A stretch of DNA of 64,000 nucleotides from Vandiemenella viatica. Its lineage: Eukaryota > Arthropoda > Insecta > Orthoptera > Morabidae. Both the position numbers and the translations under genes were made by a program. Every line of letters begins with the position of its first letter. Position 1 is the stretch's first letter. This document shows, one piece after another, positions 21,856-31,424 of this stretch. The stretch covers positions 39,684,947-39,748,946 of the forward strand of contig CM061918.1 of NCBI GenBank assembly GCA_031002005.1, given 5' to 3'. The notes under the pieces were generated by a model. The model searched no databases. It was not told where the DNA came from and saw only the letters and a list, made by a program, of their open reading frames with translations.

Positions 21856-22046
21856 CAGGGCCGACGTTAGGGGGGGGGGGGGTAAGCGAGTCAAATGTAC
21901 CCGGGCCCACTGGCTGATGGGGGGCCCCGATCACCTGCTGCAGGGGCCCCCGGCCTCGAAGCCAAGAATCCACCCATTGTCGCTCGGCTAGTTTGTAGAG
22001 CTACACCAATTTTACCCCGGGCCCAAAATTCCTAGTGCCGGCCCTG
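21856..22046 (+). mobile_element. CAGGGCC-type non-autonomous hAT-like MITE, right copy
   Basis: 191 bp, same orientation as the left copy. It differs by a long G-run near 21868 and an extra GGCCTCGAAGCC-like insertion near the middle. Confidence 0.85.
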
Positions 22047-22289
22047 CCCATGTACAACGTACTTATTACTCCTAACTTTGAACGGTTTTTACCAACCGCC
22101 AAAGAGCAACTAAACCGTTCAGCTACCATACAAAGGCTATCTTAGAGGAATATGGGTTTGAGAAGCCCTTTTTTCATCACCAGGGTTGGAGTAAATCTCC
22201 TTCCTGGCTTTTAAAAAGGCCCAGAACACGGTACAACAAGCTATGTACCGGTGACAATGTTTTGTCAAAATTTTTAGCGATGTTTTAAA

Positions 22290-23130
22290 CCAGTTTCTCG
22301 ATTTCACCCTGGTATATACTGAAGTGTCTAAGCAGGCTAACAGAGTAGGTTGCTCTGTTGTGTTCCCTAGAGTGACTTACGCATACAAACTGAATAGCAT
22401 GAGCAGCGTATACATTGCAGAGTGTTACACTTTGTTAAAGTCGCTACAGCATTTGAAAGGAAGCTGTGGCATGAAGTACATCATATGCTGTAATTCCCTC
22501 AGCTGCATTCAGGCCTTGGGAAGCATATACTCAGCAGATCGTCTTGTCCAGGATATACAGGACACCCTCCGATCTCTCCAATGTTTTGGAAAGGAGGTTT
22601 TATTCCGCTGGGCACTGGGCCATGTGGGAATCAGAGGGAACAAGGCAGCTGAAGAAGCTGTCAAGTTAGTCTGCAACAAGGTCAGAATTGGCCTTGATCC
22701 GGTTCCAAAGACTGACCTTGCCTCGGCGATGAAAAGATTTGTTTTTGATATTTGGCAGAGGCAATTGCTGGAGGTAGAGCATAATAAGCTCTGGCTGGTC
22801 AAACCGACCGTTCAGCCATGGAGCAGCTTCTTCCAGCAGGTGAGGAGGGATGATGTTCTCCTTACTCGCCTCCATATAGGGCACTGCCCTCTGACACACA
22901 GCTTTCTTCTCTGCCAGGAGGACCACCGGCATGTGATGCTTGTGGTATCTCTCTTACAGTGCACCACATTTTAATTGATTGTGTGCTGTTTTTAGACTTA
23001 AGGGCAGATGTTTGCCTAGGCAACGATCTGTCCCTTATTTTAAATAATGAGACCAGCAGTGTGGCTAGTGTTTTAAAGTTTTGTGTATTGACCCATATGG
23101 TACCTAAAATTTTAGGCAGATTGGCCTAGT
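22290..23130 (+). pseudogene. LINE RNase H domain and zinc knuckle, catalytic residues lost
   Basis: Open from 22324 to 22974 (216 codons); homology starts slightly upstream with YTEVSKQANRVGCSVVF. Landmarks are AECYTLLKSLQHL, CNSLSCIQALGS, FRWALGHVGIRGNKAAEEA and a C-terminal helical region. A frame change near 22930 moves homology to CDACGISLTVHHILIDC, the conserved Cys/His block after RNase H, ending at a stop near 23127. The usual catalytic carboxylates are altered: TDGS has become TEVS, the D of the -DS- motif is now N, and the D of the ADE motif is E. Confidence 0.88.
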
Positions 23131-23399
23131 TTTAAGATTTACAGCCACGACTTTTTTTGTGATTTATTTTATTTTGCTGTCTGTACATACGACCCCTTTA
23201 CAGTCGACTATACAGACAGTATTTTAGCATTTTTTAAGCCAAAATATTAGCTAGTTATTGTTAGGGCGCTAATGACCACACTCTCGATGTGCCCTAAAGC
23301 TACCAAAAAAAAAAAAAAAAAAAACCAACAAAATAGGTTTTCTGAAGTAGCATGATATTGCTACTCTGGAAAGTAAGTGTAAATGAAAATGGAAGTGTA

Positions 23400-23705
23400 T
23401 TCAGACTAATGATATTCATTATTTTAATGAATGATTGTGTTGATGGTTTACTGTCAGAAGTTCGGTTATTTGCAGACGACAGTGTTTAAAAAAAGGTTGA
23501 TTATGATTTTGGGGCGGAGAAGGATTTGCTTGCTGAAGACTTGAAATGTGAATACCTTGGCATAAAATTTGGTAACAAACTCAAATGGACAGGATATATT
23601 GGATATTTACCCAAAATGTCAAAAGAATTTAAAATTAACATTCGTAGAGGGCAAAAGTTGGCATTACAAGAAGGAAATTGCCAACAGGGCATACCCTTCT
23701 TTGCA
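23400..23705 (+). pseudogene. CR1-like LINE ORF2 fragment, internally deleted
   Basis: A VDGLLSEVRLFADDSV block carries the RT palm FADD motif, then a stop. It continues with LKCEYLGIKFGNKLKWTGYI (open frame 23526-23711). It then jumps directly to the family C-terminus (KMSKEFKINIRRG). The same LKCxYLG and KEF blocks occur at 53150-53920 and 28200-28300, so the middle of the C-terminal region has been deleted here. Confidence 0.75.
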
Positions 23706-23711
23706 ATTTAA

Positions 23712-24615
23712 TAAATCAAATTAAAAATTAAGATCACCCTACATTAATGTAGTCTGAACCAGGACAATTGATATTTCGTGTCACATCATAAGGCACTTAT
23801 TTTTTATCTACAATTTAAATATCTTTCATGAGCACCATGTTGCAAGCGTGTCAATTCATACGGGTAGAAACTTTTGCTTATATATATATATCGCAATCTT
23901 TGCAACCTGGACCAGAATATAAACATATACAGGGTCGTGAAAGGTCTTAGGAGTTCAGTATTCATTTTTATTTAGTTTAGTTGGGAAATGTTACTGCAGT
24001 TTTCATTCAGCAGGATGTAAGCAGTTACGACAGTGTTGCGGTGTAAACTACTACCAAATTATTAATCGAATGTGTTCAAAATCACAACGAATGTTAACAA
24101 CCGTTAAGATGAATTCTATACAGCATTGAAGGTTTTTCTTTGGATTGGAGTCAATCATACCCAACATATTCAAAAGTCTGATAAATAACATTTTTTAAAG
24201 TTTACTGTGGATCCACTGTTAGTATAGTATAAGTCAATCATTGTCAAAAATCACAATACACGGGTATCGAGTTATCATTCAATCACCCTTGTCATAGATT
24301 TATATCATACCCAAGCATGCACTGTATCTTTATCTTTGAAAGTCTACACCCGATAGCTTGGTATTGATCTCAACAGTTAAGAAATACAGAAATTAAAGTC
24401 AACTCTAAAAACTGAAATACGACATTAATAACATGGATAACTGGAGCAAGCCACCTGTTTCACAAAAATCACATCATCATCTGTTGATCCCATCTTTCCA
24501 TTACAGTTTTGCAGACTCTGCAAACATGACCACAATTAAAATTGTGCTTCCCATCTGGAGAAGGCGAATTTACTGCACAGTGCACAGTGGAAAATATGTG
24601 CTACGCAGGGCACAT
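23712..24615. other. Unassigned stretch
   Basis: Contains a (TA)n run near 23881. On the minus strand around 24480-24600 there are C-x2-C and C-G-H-x-C-x2-C arrangements, but in different frames and with stops. No gene call is supported. Confidence 0.35.
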
Positions 24616-24742
24616 TGGGGCTGTTGATAAAATATCGATATATCGATATTATTTTTGAGAATATCGATATTTATGAGTGATGTTTTTAGGACGATATTTC
24701 GATATTTAAATCTAGGTATCGGAGTCGATATTTTTTAAAACA
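24616..24742. mobile_element. Left end of a hAT element with TATCGATA repeats (hAT-2)
   Basis: Starts TGGGGCTGTTGATA, complementary (one mismatch) to the end at 30076. Exact TATCGATA occurs at 24633-24640, 24641-24648 and 24662-24669, with further near matches up to 24740. The flanking 8 bp (GGGCACAT) does not match the right flank. Confidence 0.75.
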
Positions 24743-25189
24743 AGTTATGGGGTGTAAGGTTTTGGGAGAGTATATATTAGCCTCTTCCAACCAAATGTCG
24801 ACCTGTCCTTCACGTGGTGCACCCCGTTTCCACGAGCGAGGCTCTGGCGACTGAAAGATTTCCGGTATAAGGAGTCACCCACTGCTTGCCAATGGTCTGC
24901 GAAATTAGGGTGGAAGAGCCGGGAGTGGTATAGGGCACCCTCTCGCCCTTTGAGCTGGAATCGGCCCCTAAAGGCGGATGAATCACAAATGATCAACGGC
25001 TTGGGGTTGCAGCAGGCAACGGGAAACCACTGCATTAAAGACCCTAAGGGTATCCCGAAGCTATGTTATCCTCTCAAATTACATATACTATGATGGCTTC
25101 TTCCTGGGTAAAATATTCCGGAGGTAAAATAGTCCCCCATCGGATCTCCGGGTGGGGACTGCTCAGGGAGGAGTCATCAGAATAGACAG

Positions 25190-25920
25190 ACACATTTTAC
25201 GAATCGGAGCGTGGAATGTTAGAAGTCTAAATAGGGTTGGTAGCTTAGAAAACTGAAAAAAAAGAGATGGTACGACTAAAATTAGATGTTGTTGCGATTA
25301 GTGAGAATAAATGGAAGGACGCACAGGATTTCTGGTCGGTGGAATACACGAAAATTAGCACACAAGCTGTCAATGAATTCACTGATGTAGGTTTTGTAAT
25401 GAATAAGGGAGTAGGGAAACGAGCGAATTATTGTGAACAGTTTAGTGACAGGATTATTTTGATGAGGTTAGAAACTAAGCCCGCCCCAGCCACGTTAGTA
25501 CAAGTGTACATGCCAGCGTCACAGAAATATGATGCAGAAATAGAGAAAATATACGTTGAAATTGAAGAATTAATGCAATATGTGAGGGGGGAGGAAAATC
25601 TGATAATCACGGCTGATTGGAATGCGGTAGTGGGAGAAGGAAAAGAGGATAATACTGTAAGAAGTTTTGGTTTAGGAGAAATAAATGAGCGAGGAAGCAG
25701 ATTGTTAGCATTTTGTGAAAGATATAAACTAGTCGTGGCGAAACAATATTTAAGAATCGTGCTAGAAGGATATACAGCTGGAAACGTCCAAGGGATATGG
25801 GCAGAAATCAGCTAGATTATATCATGGTCAAACAGAGATTCAGGAATCAAGTTCTAAACTGTAAAACATACCCAGGAGCAGATATAGACTCTGACCATAA
25901 TCTGAAAGTTATGAAGTGCA
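25190..25920 (+). pseudogene. RTE LINE endonuclease (APE) domain
   Basis: Blocks in order: LRIGAWNVRSLN (the N of WNVRSLN is a metal-binding residue), then after a stop MVRLKLDVVAISENKW with the catalytic E. Next come VGFVMNKGVG, the DRIILMRLETKPAP strand, LVQVYMPAS, IITADWNAVVG (the usual GDFN/GDWN reads ADWN), and LDYIMVKQRFRN then DIDSDHNL with the terminal SDH triad. Open from 25267 to 25815; a shift near 25800 separates the last block. Confidence 0.9.
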
Positions 25921-25941
25921 GGCTGAAATTCAAGAGAATAA

Positions 25942-27400
25942 ATGAGCACACACAAGCAGAATAGATTTGAAGTGAATAAACTGATACAATCTAACATGAA
26001 AGAAAAGTTTCCAGAAATGGTAGACTTAGGTCTAAGAAGTAACTCTGAAATGAGCTCAACCAAGGACGAATGGAATGTATTAAAGACCGAAATAATCAAA
26101 GCTGTTAAAGAAACATTAGGCTTTAGGTAACAAGCTGCCGGAAAACCTTGGATCAAAGAAGAAATTTTGGAGCTGATGGATCAGAGGAGAAGGCACAAAA
26201 ATGCTCATGATGGAGTAGGAAGAGAGCAATGAAGACAATTTAGAAATAAAATAAACTGGAGATGAAAAGAATCAAAAGACAGATGGCTGCAAGAAAGGTG
26301 TGACAAAGTAGAAAAGGAAATGGTTGTAGGTAAAGTAGATGTGGCATATAGGGAAACAAAATTTTGGAGAAATGAATAAAAGAGGTATAAACATTAACTC
26401 TGCAGATTGGAAACCTCTTCTAAGTTCAGAAGATAGAGCTGACCGATGGAAGGAATACTTAGAGAAACTGTATGTTGGAGATGTTTTGAACAACAGTGCA
26501 TTAGAAAAAGAAGTTGATGTCGATATTGATGAGTTAAGGACAGAATTTGATAGAGCTTTGAATGATTTGAAATTAAAATAAGGCAGCTGGAGCTGATGAG
26601 ATTCCTGCAGAACTTCTGAAATCCCTAGAAGAAAAAGGAACACAAATATTATTCAAACTTATATCAAAAAGTTATGAAACAGAAGACATTCCCACTGATT
26701 TTAATAAAAGTGTCATCTTTACACTTCTAACAAAGCACAAGTTGACAGATGTGAGAATTATCGCGCTATAAGTCTAACATCTCATACCTAAAATTTATTG
26801 ACCAGAATAATACACAGAAGGATTAAAAGTGTAGTAGAAAGAATAGTAGGTGAAGATCAGTTTGGGTTTAGAAAAAATCGCGGTACAAGAGAAGCAATTC
26901 TGGCGTTAAGAAAGGCCAGGCGGATCAAGAAAAAAAAGATAATTTTATGGTGTTTGTTGATTTAGAAAAAGCTTTTGATAATGTTAGGTGAGATAAGATG
27001 TTCAAAATTTTAAAAGAACTCTGGTCAAAAATGCCGAGATAGAAGTATACTTTATAATCTCTATAAGAATCAAGTATCTATTATAAAAGTAGAGAATCAT
27101 GAGAGGCATGCATCAGTTAAAAAGGGTGTGAGATAGGGTGTGGGCGATCCCCAATAATGTTCAACTTGTATGTAGAAGAAGCAATAAAGAGAGTAAAAGA
27201 AAGTTTTGAATGTGGCATAAATGTTCAAGGAGAAAAAATGAGTATGCTACGATTTTCTGATGACATTGTCTTGTTAGCAGAACAGGTTGAGGATACTGAG
27301 AAGTTATTGAATATCATGAGCAAAATACTGAAAGGAAGATTTTGGACTAAATATAAACCAAAGCAGGACAAAAGTGATGAAATGTAGAAGAAATGATATT
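25942..27400 (+). pseudogene. RTE LINE linker and reverse transcriptase
   Basis: Linker helices occupy 25942-26580. The RT then begins KAAGADEIPAELLKS (about 26580). It continues with ENYRAISLTSHT (about 26755), EDQFGFRKNRGTREAI (about 26850), FMVFVDLEKAFDNV (palm motif A, about 26945), and LRFSDDIVLLAEQVEDTEKL (palm motif C, about 27250; F-S-D-D instead of F-A-D-D). Several stops and frameshifts. Confidence 0.9.
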
Positions 27401-27589
27401 AATACTAGTAGATTAAATATAAAAATAGGTCAGATGCTATAGCAGAAGTTGTTGAATTTTGCTACTTAGGAAGTAAAATTACAACTGGTGGCCCAAGCAG
27501 GAATGATGTTAAAAGTAGAATAGCAGTGGCGAAAATAGCCTTCATGAAAAGGGAAATCTTTTAGTTTCAAGTATTGACCTAGGACTCAG

Positions 27590-28018
27590 AAATAACTTTT
27601 TAAAACTCGATGTGTGGAGCACAGCACAGCACTTTAAGACAGCGAAGCATGGAATACAAGAAAGAAGGAAAATTGAAGCATTTGAAATGTGTTGCTATAG
27701 AAGGTTGCTAAAAATTAAGTGGATGGATAAAGTACGAAACGAACGAGTTTTGGAAATGATATGCGAGGACAGAAGATTGTGGAGTAGTCTTACAGAAAGA
27801 AAAGGCAGGATGGTAGGTCATTTTTTTGATACATGCAGGATTAGTTAATTTGTTAGTGGAGGGAACAGTTGAAGGTAAGAACTGCAGAGGAAGACATAGA
27901 TTATAATATATGAAATAGATAATTGAGGACGTTGGTTGTAAGAGGTATGTTGAGATGAAAAGGCTAGCACAAGATAAGAAGGGATGGAGGATTGTATCAA
28001 ACCAGTCGAGAGACTGAT
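27590..28018 (+). pseudogene. RTE LINE C-terminal domain
   Basis: Reads RKIEAFEMCCYRRLLKIKWMD, VRNERVLEMICEDRRLWSSL, RKGRMVGHF, then after a break GKNCRGRHR and KRYVEMKRLAQDKKGWR-VSNQSRD. This is the typical end of RTE-type endonuclease-reverse-transcriptase proteins. Confidence 0.88.
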
Positions 28019-28089
28019 GACAGAAAAAATAATGTTATTATTTTCCGTTTTGTTTCTAGAACGTGTCATGTTATTACTGGGGGAAAAAA

Positions 28090-28398
28090 AAATGATTACC
28101 TGTGTTGTACATGCAAAAAATTTGATCAGAGATAAAATTTTAAGAAACAATGAAAATTTTTGAAACCTACTGAGCAAAGGTGTGGGAAGATTCTCTTTTT
28201 TGGGTAAGGGTGTCAGGGATTGGAATGAATTACCAAGAGAAATGATTAATAATTTACCGAAAACTTTGAAAGAATTTAAAGGTAAAATTTGTAGAGGGTA
28301 CATGTAGGTTGGTGCAGGATAGGGGGAAGATGGGTGTGTAGGGAAATTGCCACCGGAGCGTGTGCTCCATTGCAATTAAATTAAATTAAAAAATCAAA
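28090..28398 (+). pseudogene. CR1-like LINE ORF2 C-terminus and 3' end
   Basis: Reads FSFLGKGVRDWNELPREMIN, LPKTLKEFKGKICRG, stop. It is followed by the family 3' UTR (GGGAAATTGCCACCGGAGC) and an (AATTAA)n tail at about 28370-28390. The same 3' end occurs at 34722, 40552, 43218 and, diverged, near 53900. Confidence 0.82.
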
Positions 28399-29210
28399 TA
28401 AAATTTATTGCACCAAATTTTAAACACCCAATTAGTGCTTCTGATTATTTACTATACGAGCAACAAGCTGAATTAATAAAGAAGATTAAATATTAATGCT
28501 CATTCCAGCAGTTAATATTCGTTCCAATTCTTGTTTGGACACGTTGCAAAGATTTTTAAAATTTGTTTTCAATCTAAGCAAAAATATTAGCATTAGGAAC
28601 TAATCGTTATGTACCAGGTATGGTGGTACTCCACGGTTACATTTTTTGCGTGAGCTGTTAACACTCCTTGGTCTATATCAACAGAAGAATTGAGCTCCAA
28701 AAACATTCCACAGCGAGAATAGTTATACCACTAACAAATTTGTTTAGAGAACGAATTTGAAAAAATAATGAGCTGCTTTTGGATTTTATCTACAACGCAC
28801 TACTGGTATATTGAAAACTAATAAGAATAAATTGGTGCCTTTAGAATACAATGTTAACACTAAAGCAGCTACCTTGATTCTCCACTTCAAAATTTTGAAT
28901 TTTAGTGAAGCATTGGCCGTTTCCAATGCAATATCAAAAAAGGGGAAATATTTCACATGTAGGGACTTCTCCATGCATAGCAGAAGAAACAACGCCTTCT
29001 TTTTGAGATAAACATAAGCTCATATTCTTGAAATATATGATCAATGAAGTTTCTGATATGAGTTTTGGTTCAATAGTTGCTAAATTAAAACAATATATGG
29101 ATCAGCTGAATATTTCAAGATCATCAGATGACCTAAAACTCTGGATAGATAGAAGTCATTTTATTCATGTGGTGTCGAAAATTGCTTTAAAATATTTGGT
29201 ATCTTCTTAC
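28399..29210. other. Unassigned AT-rich stretch, probably intronic
   Basis: Overlapping frames at 28786-28992 (-) and 28811-29011 (+) have no family match; adjacent frames carry many stops. Confidence 0.4.
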
Positions 29211-29336
29211 CACATCTATATCATTTGATCGAGTGGCATCAACAATTAATCTTCCAGTGCCTAATAATTGCAGTGGTCTACCAGCAGAACCTATAAAACA
29301 ACGAGTATCTTTATAAACAGCTGCTGCTACACATTC
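29211..29336 (-). CDS. Candidate exon of an unrecognised minus-strand gene (most 5' seen)
   Basis: On the minus strand 42 codons (ECVAAAVYKDTRCFIGSAG then RPLQLLGTGRLIVDATRSND, IDV) end at |GTAAGA, phase 0. A phase-0 acceptor is available at TTTAAAG|. A stronger-looking acceptor (GTGCTTCCAG|) would extend the exon to 29371 and change the upstream phase. Codon use and composition look protein-coding, unlike the surrounding DNA. It could be the upstream part of the same gene as the exons at 9.3-15.7 kb, across a 13-kb intron filled with transposons, or a separate gene. Not recognised. Confidence 0.5.
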
Positions 29337-29962
29337 CTTTAAACATAACATTATTTTTGTATTAATAATTCCTGGAAGCACAGTCCACATTTGATTCTAC
29401 CTTAATCTTTATGCCACAAAGTTTTATTGTAAACGGAGCTAGTAAATTTAATTAATGTGTGAAATTTCACCTCTTGTATCACCTTACTTTGGAAGTTTGT
29501 GGAATTCAGACACTAAAGAGCCTACGATAATCCTTCATCATAATTCTACACTACTTCCAGTTGCTTTAGAAACAGGTAATCTGGTACATATATATGGTTT
29601 CACCCCCAATTTATAAGAAAAGTTCCTGTATTCATCCACTGTTACTATAATAGTAAAAGTTCTATCTACATAAATGCGTCAACTTTGTTACTTTATCAAT
29701 CTTACAAATTTACAAATGCCAATATTTCCATCGAACTTCTTTCAGGATTTACAAGACTTAGAGTAAATCATGCACATTAAAAAAAGGCTAAAACACAACT
29801 TTCTTCTTTTATTAAAAAAAAAAAAAGATTTATCTGTAAAGCCGTGAAAAACAATACTGAAATTGAAAACTTGATTCAGAAGATTATCTCCTTTCTAACA
29901 GTAAACAACCAAAAGAATTGGCTGTATTTTTACGCGATTTGTTTTTGTAGCATTGTTTTTAA
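29337..29962. other. Unassigned AT-rich stretch
   Basis: Contains an A-run near 29813-29826. No further exon could be supported. Confidence 0.4.
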
Positions 29963-30076
29963 AAAATATGGTCAATATATCGATACTTTTTCTTCGATAT
30001 ATCGAATCCGATATTGATACTTTTAAAAATATCGATATATCAAATCCCGTTATCTTTTAAAATATCAACAGCCCTA
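29963..30076. mobile_element. Right end of the TATCGATA hAT element (hAT-2)
   Basis: Ends TATCAACAGCCCTA, the inverse of the left end at 24616. Exact TATCGATA occurs at 29978-29985 and 30030-30037 with several near matches. The following 8 bp (CTCCAATA) does not match the left flank. So the two ends may belong to one element that later lost or never shared its duplication, or to two separate copies. Confidence 0.72.
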
Positions 30077-30079
30077 CTC

Positions 30080-30800
30080 CAATAATAAAAATCCAGCAGT
30101 CATTTAATATACTCTCCGACCTGCTGAAAAAATGGCACATCAAGCTGAATACTACCAAATGCAATGCCAAAATCTTCACACTCCGCCATCCGAGAAATCC
30201 CAAAATATCTCAAAATCAACGACGATGAAATAGAATGGCATCTAGCCGATAAAGCAATAAAATATCTAGAAGTACACTTGGATCGTAGACTTACATGGAC
30301 CTACCACAATAATCAGAAACTATCCGATGCCTATAATCGCATCTCCAAACTCTATCCTCTTCTGAATAAGAGAAGCTCTCTTAAAATCGAAAGCGGGTTG
30401 TTACTCAAAAAATCACTGATCCGACCCGCCATGTTATACGCATCCCCCGTATGGTACACAGCCGCTCCATCCAAACTAAAAAGAATACAGTCCCTACAAA
30501 ACAAACTTCTCCGCAGTATCTTAAAAGTACCATGGTTTGTAGGAAACTCACAACTTCACAGGAAACTGTACTCCAAATTATTAAAACGTACATTATGAAC
30601 TCTGCCAAAATCTTTATAAATAGCCTAGAAGCAACTCCTGGAGCACAGTACTACAATCTAGGCCGCAGATCAACAACGCAACCACGTCTAAAATCGTATC
30701 GTCTACCACAAGACATCTTAAGCGACGACGGGCAAGATGTCTTCTGACTCTCCTTGAACGCTGTATAAAGTTTTTATACCCTTTTCCCTGTCATACTACT
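30080..30800 (+). pseudogene. Jockey-type LINE ORF2, C-terminal part
   Basis: Starts SFNILSDLLKKWHIKLN (about 30100). After a shift at about 30165 it continues with KAIKYLEVHLDRRLTWTYHN, RISKLYPLLNKRS, LLLKKSLIRPAMLYASPVW, KLKRIQSLQNKLLRSILKVP and FVGNSQLHR. This is the region after the RT palm in Jockey elements. The open frame 30164-30598 (144 codons) is followed by a frame change. It abuts the right end of hAT-2. Confidence 0.9.
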
Positions 30801-31252
30801 AGTAAAACATTTTAAAGTATATTGCCATTATTATTATTATCAATATCTTAACTCATACCTGACTTTTTTATATGTTATATAGTAATAATTCAGTTACAGA
30901 GGAATCCAATTGGACTGACCTCAGGCCAGGCGATGTAATCAGCGATGTAATTAATAACTTTAAGATCACAAAACTGTATAGCAGAAATGTAATTGCAGGA
31001 CGTTTTAAATAAAACATAGCTAACAAAAAAAAACTCTTTGCTACTAATGCAACTACTATCCTTGCTCGAACAATAAATATGTACTATAATCTTTGACATC
31101 TATATGGAAAATATGAGCGTGAATGTATGGATGTAGACTCCTTTGAAACCTATTTGAGATATTAGTGAAAATGTATAAACATGGAGGAAGGAATATCTGG
31201 AGACGAAATAACGCTAAAACTGTGAAACCTCATGAAAAAACATCTCTCCTAA
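30801..31252. other. Unassigned AT-rich stretch upstream of a putative promoter
   Basis: A plus-strand ATG at about 31182 (MEEGISGDEITLKL, stop) is too short to call. Confidence 0.35.
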
Positions 31253-31265
31253 TGCGCATGCGCGG
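31253..31265. promoter_or_regulatory. NRF-1-type palindromic site in a GC-rich patch
   Basis: TGCGCATGCGCGG contains the full NRF-1 (ewg in flies) palindrome GCGCATGCGC. It is followed by GGCGGCCATAG, which resembles a YY1 site. It lies about 95 bp upstream of the THAP-like exon in otherwise AT-rich DNA, consistent with a TATA-less promoter. Confidence 0.5.
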
Positions 31266-31357
31266 CGGCCATAGGGATCCCCCTAAACGTCGGGATGTTT
31301 GCACTGTATCAGCTGCTGAGAATTATTTCATTTTCTAATATTCTAAAGTTTTCTACA

Positions 31358-31424
31358 GTGCCAAGTTGTGTTGCATATGGTTGCACAGACAAGATAGGAA
31401 ACAACCTGGAATAGCGTTTCATAA
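31358..31424 (+). pseudogene. THAP zinc-finger first exon, possibly inactive
   Basis: Translation gives VPSCVAYGCTDKIG and, after a one-base shift, KQPGIAFHK, then the consensus donor |GTAAGT (31425). This is the N-terminal signature of THAP domains (M-x-C-x4-C … F-H-K), a DNA-binding C2CH zinc finger found in host regulators and P-type transposases. Two defects stand out. The expected start ATG is GTG, and an A appears missing in ATAGGAAACAACC. The GTG may also mark an acceptor, since TTTTCTACAG| directly precedes TGCC. One base of assembly error could restore the frame. The second half of the finger (W…CSxHF) was not found nearby. Confidence 0.6.

Larger units (their letters stand above)
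21607..22046. mobile_element. Composite unit: two direct CAGGGCC-type MITEs around a 69-bp spacer
   Basis: The whole 440-bp unit is flanked by CCCATGTA (21599-21606 and 22047-22054), an 8-bp duplication of the LINE target. Each MITE (21607-21786 and 21856-22046) begins CAGGGCC and ends GGCCCTG, a hAT-like terminus. The inner junctions have no matching 8-bp duplication, so the pair seems to have inserted as one piece. Confidence 0.88.
21309..22140 (+). pseudogene. LINE reverse-transcriptase C-terminal region, split by an insertion
   Basis: Translated blocks are LNVLKCLCGRSWG, YRAFVHSG then RLEYSCIIYGSA, a LDSARHAGIRLATGAYRTSP stretch, and PGSPMY at the break. After the inserted 440 bp the frame resumes with NVLITPNFERFLPTAKEQ. 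These match the region after the RT palm in I/Jockey-type LINE ORF2. Several base changes break the frame (for example near 21365 and 22140). Confidence 0.85.
21290..23323 (+). mobile_element. I-superfamily (I/Nimb-like) LINE, 5'-truncated, with poly-A tail
   Basis: The order is the C-terminal part of the reverse transcriptase, RNase H, a CCHC-like knuckle, a 3' UTR and a poly-A run (about 23306-23323). The last 3' UTR lines (GGGCGCTAATGACCAC…GTGCCCTAAA) are of the style seen at the 3' ends of arthropod I-type LINEs. The reading frame is interrupted by a composite MITE at 21607-22046. Confidence 0.85.
24747..28035 (+). mobile_element. RTE-clade LINE, nearly full length, decayed
   Basis: About 3.3 kb, the usual RTE size. 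It has a 5' UTR (24747-25190; includes the GGGTGGGGACTGCTCAG stretch), then an apurinic endonuclease, a reverse transcriptase, and the C-terminal domain ending SNQSRD-stop near 28018. All coding parts carry stops or shifts. It lies between the two hAT-2 ends, so it may have inserted inside that element. Confidence 0.88.

Noticed and set aside
24480..24605. Minus-strand zinc-finger-like Cys/His pattern (CGHVCRVC; HCALCSKFAF)
   Set aside because: The two patterns are in different frames, both with nearby stops, and no canonical spacing or repeat of fingers.
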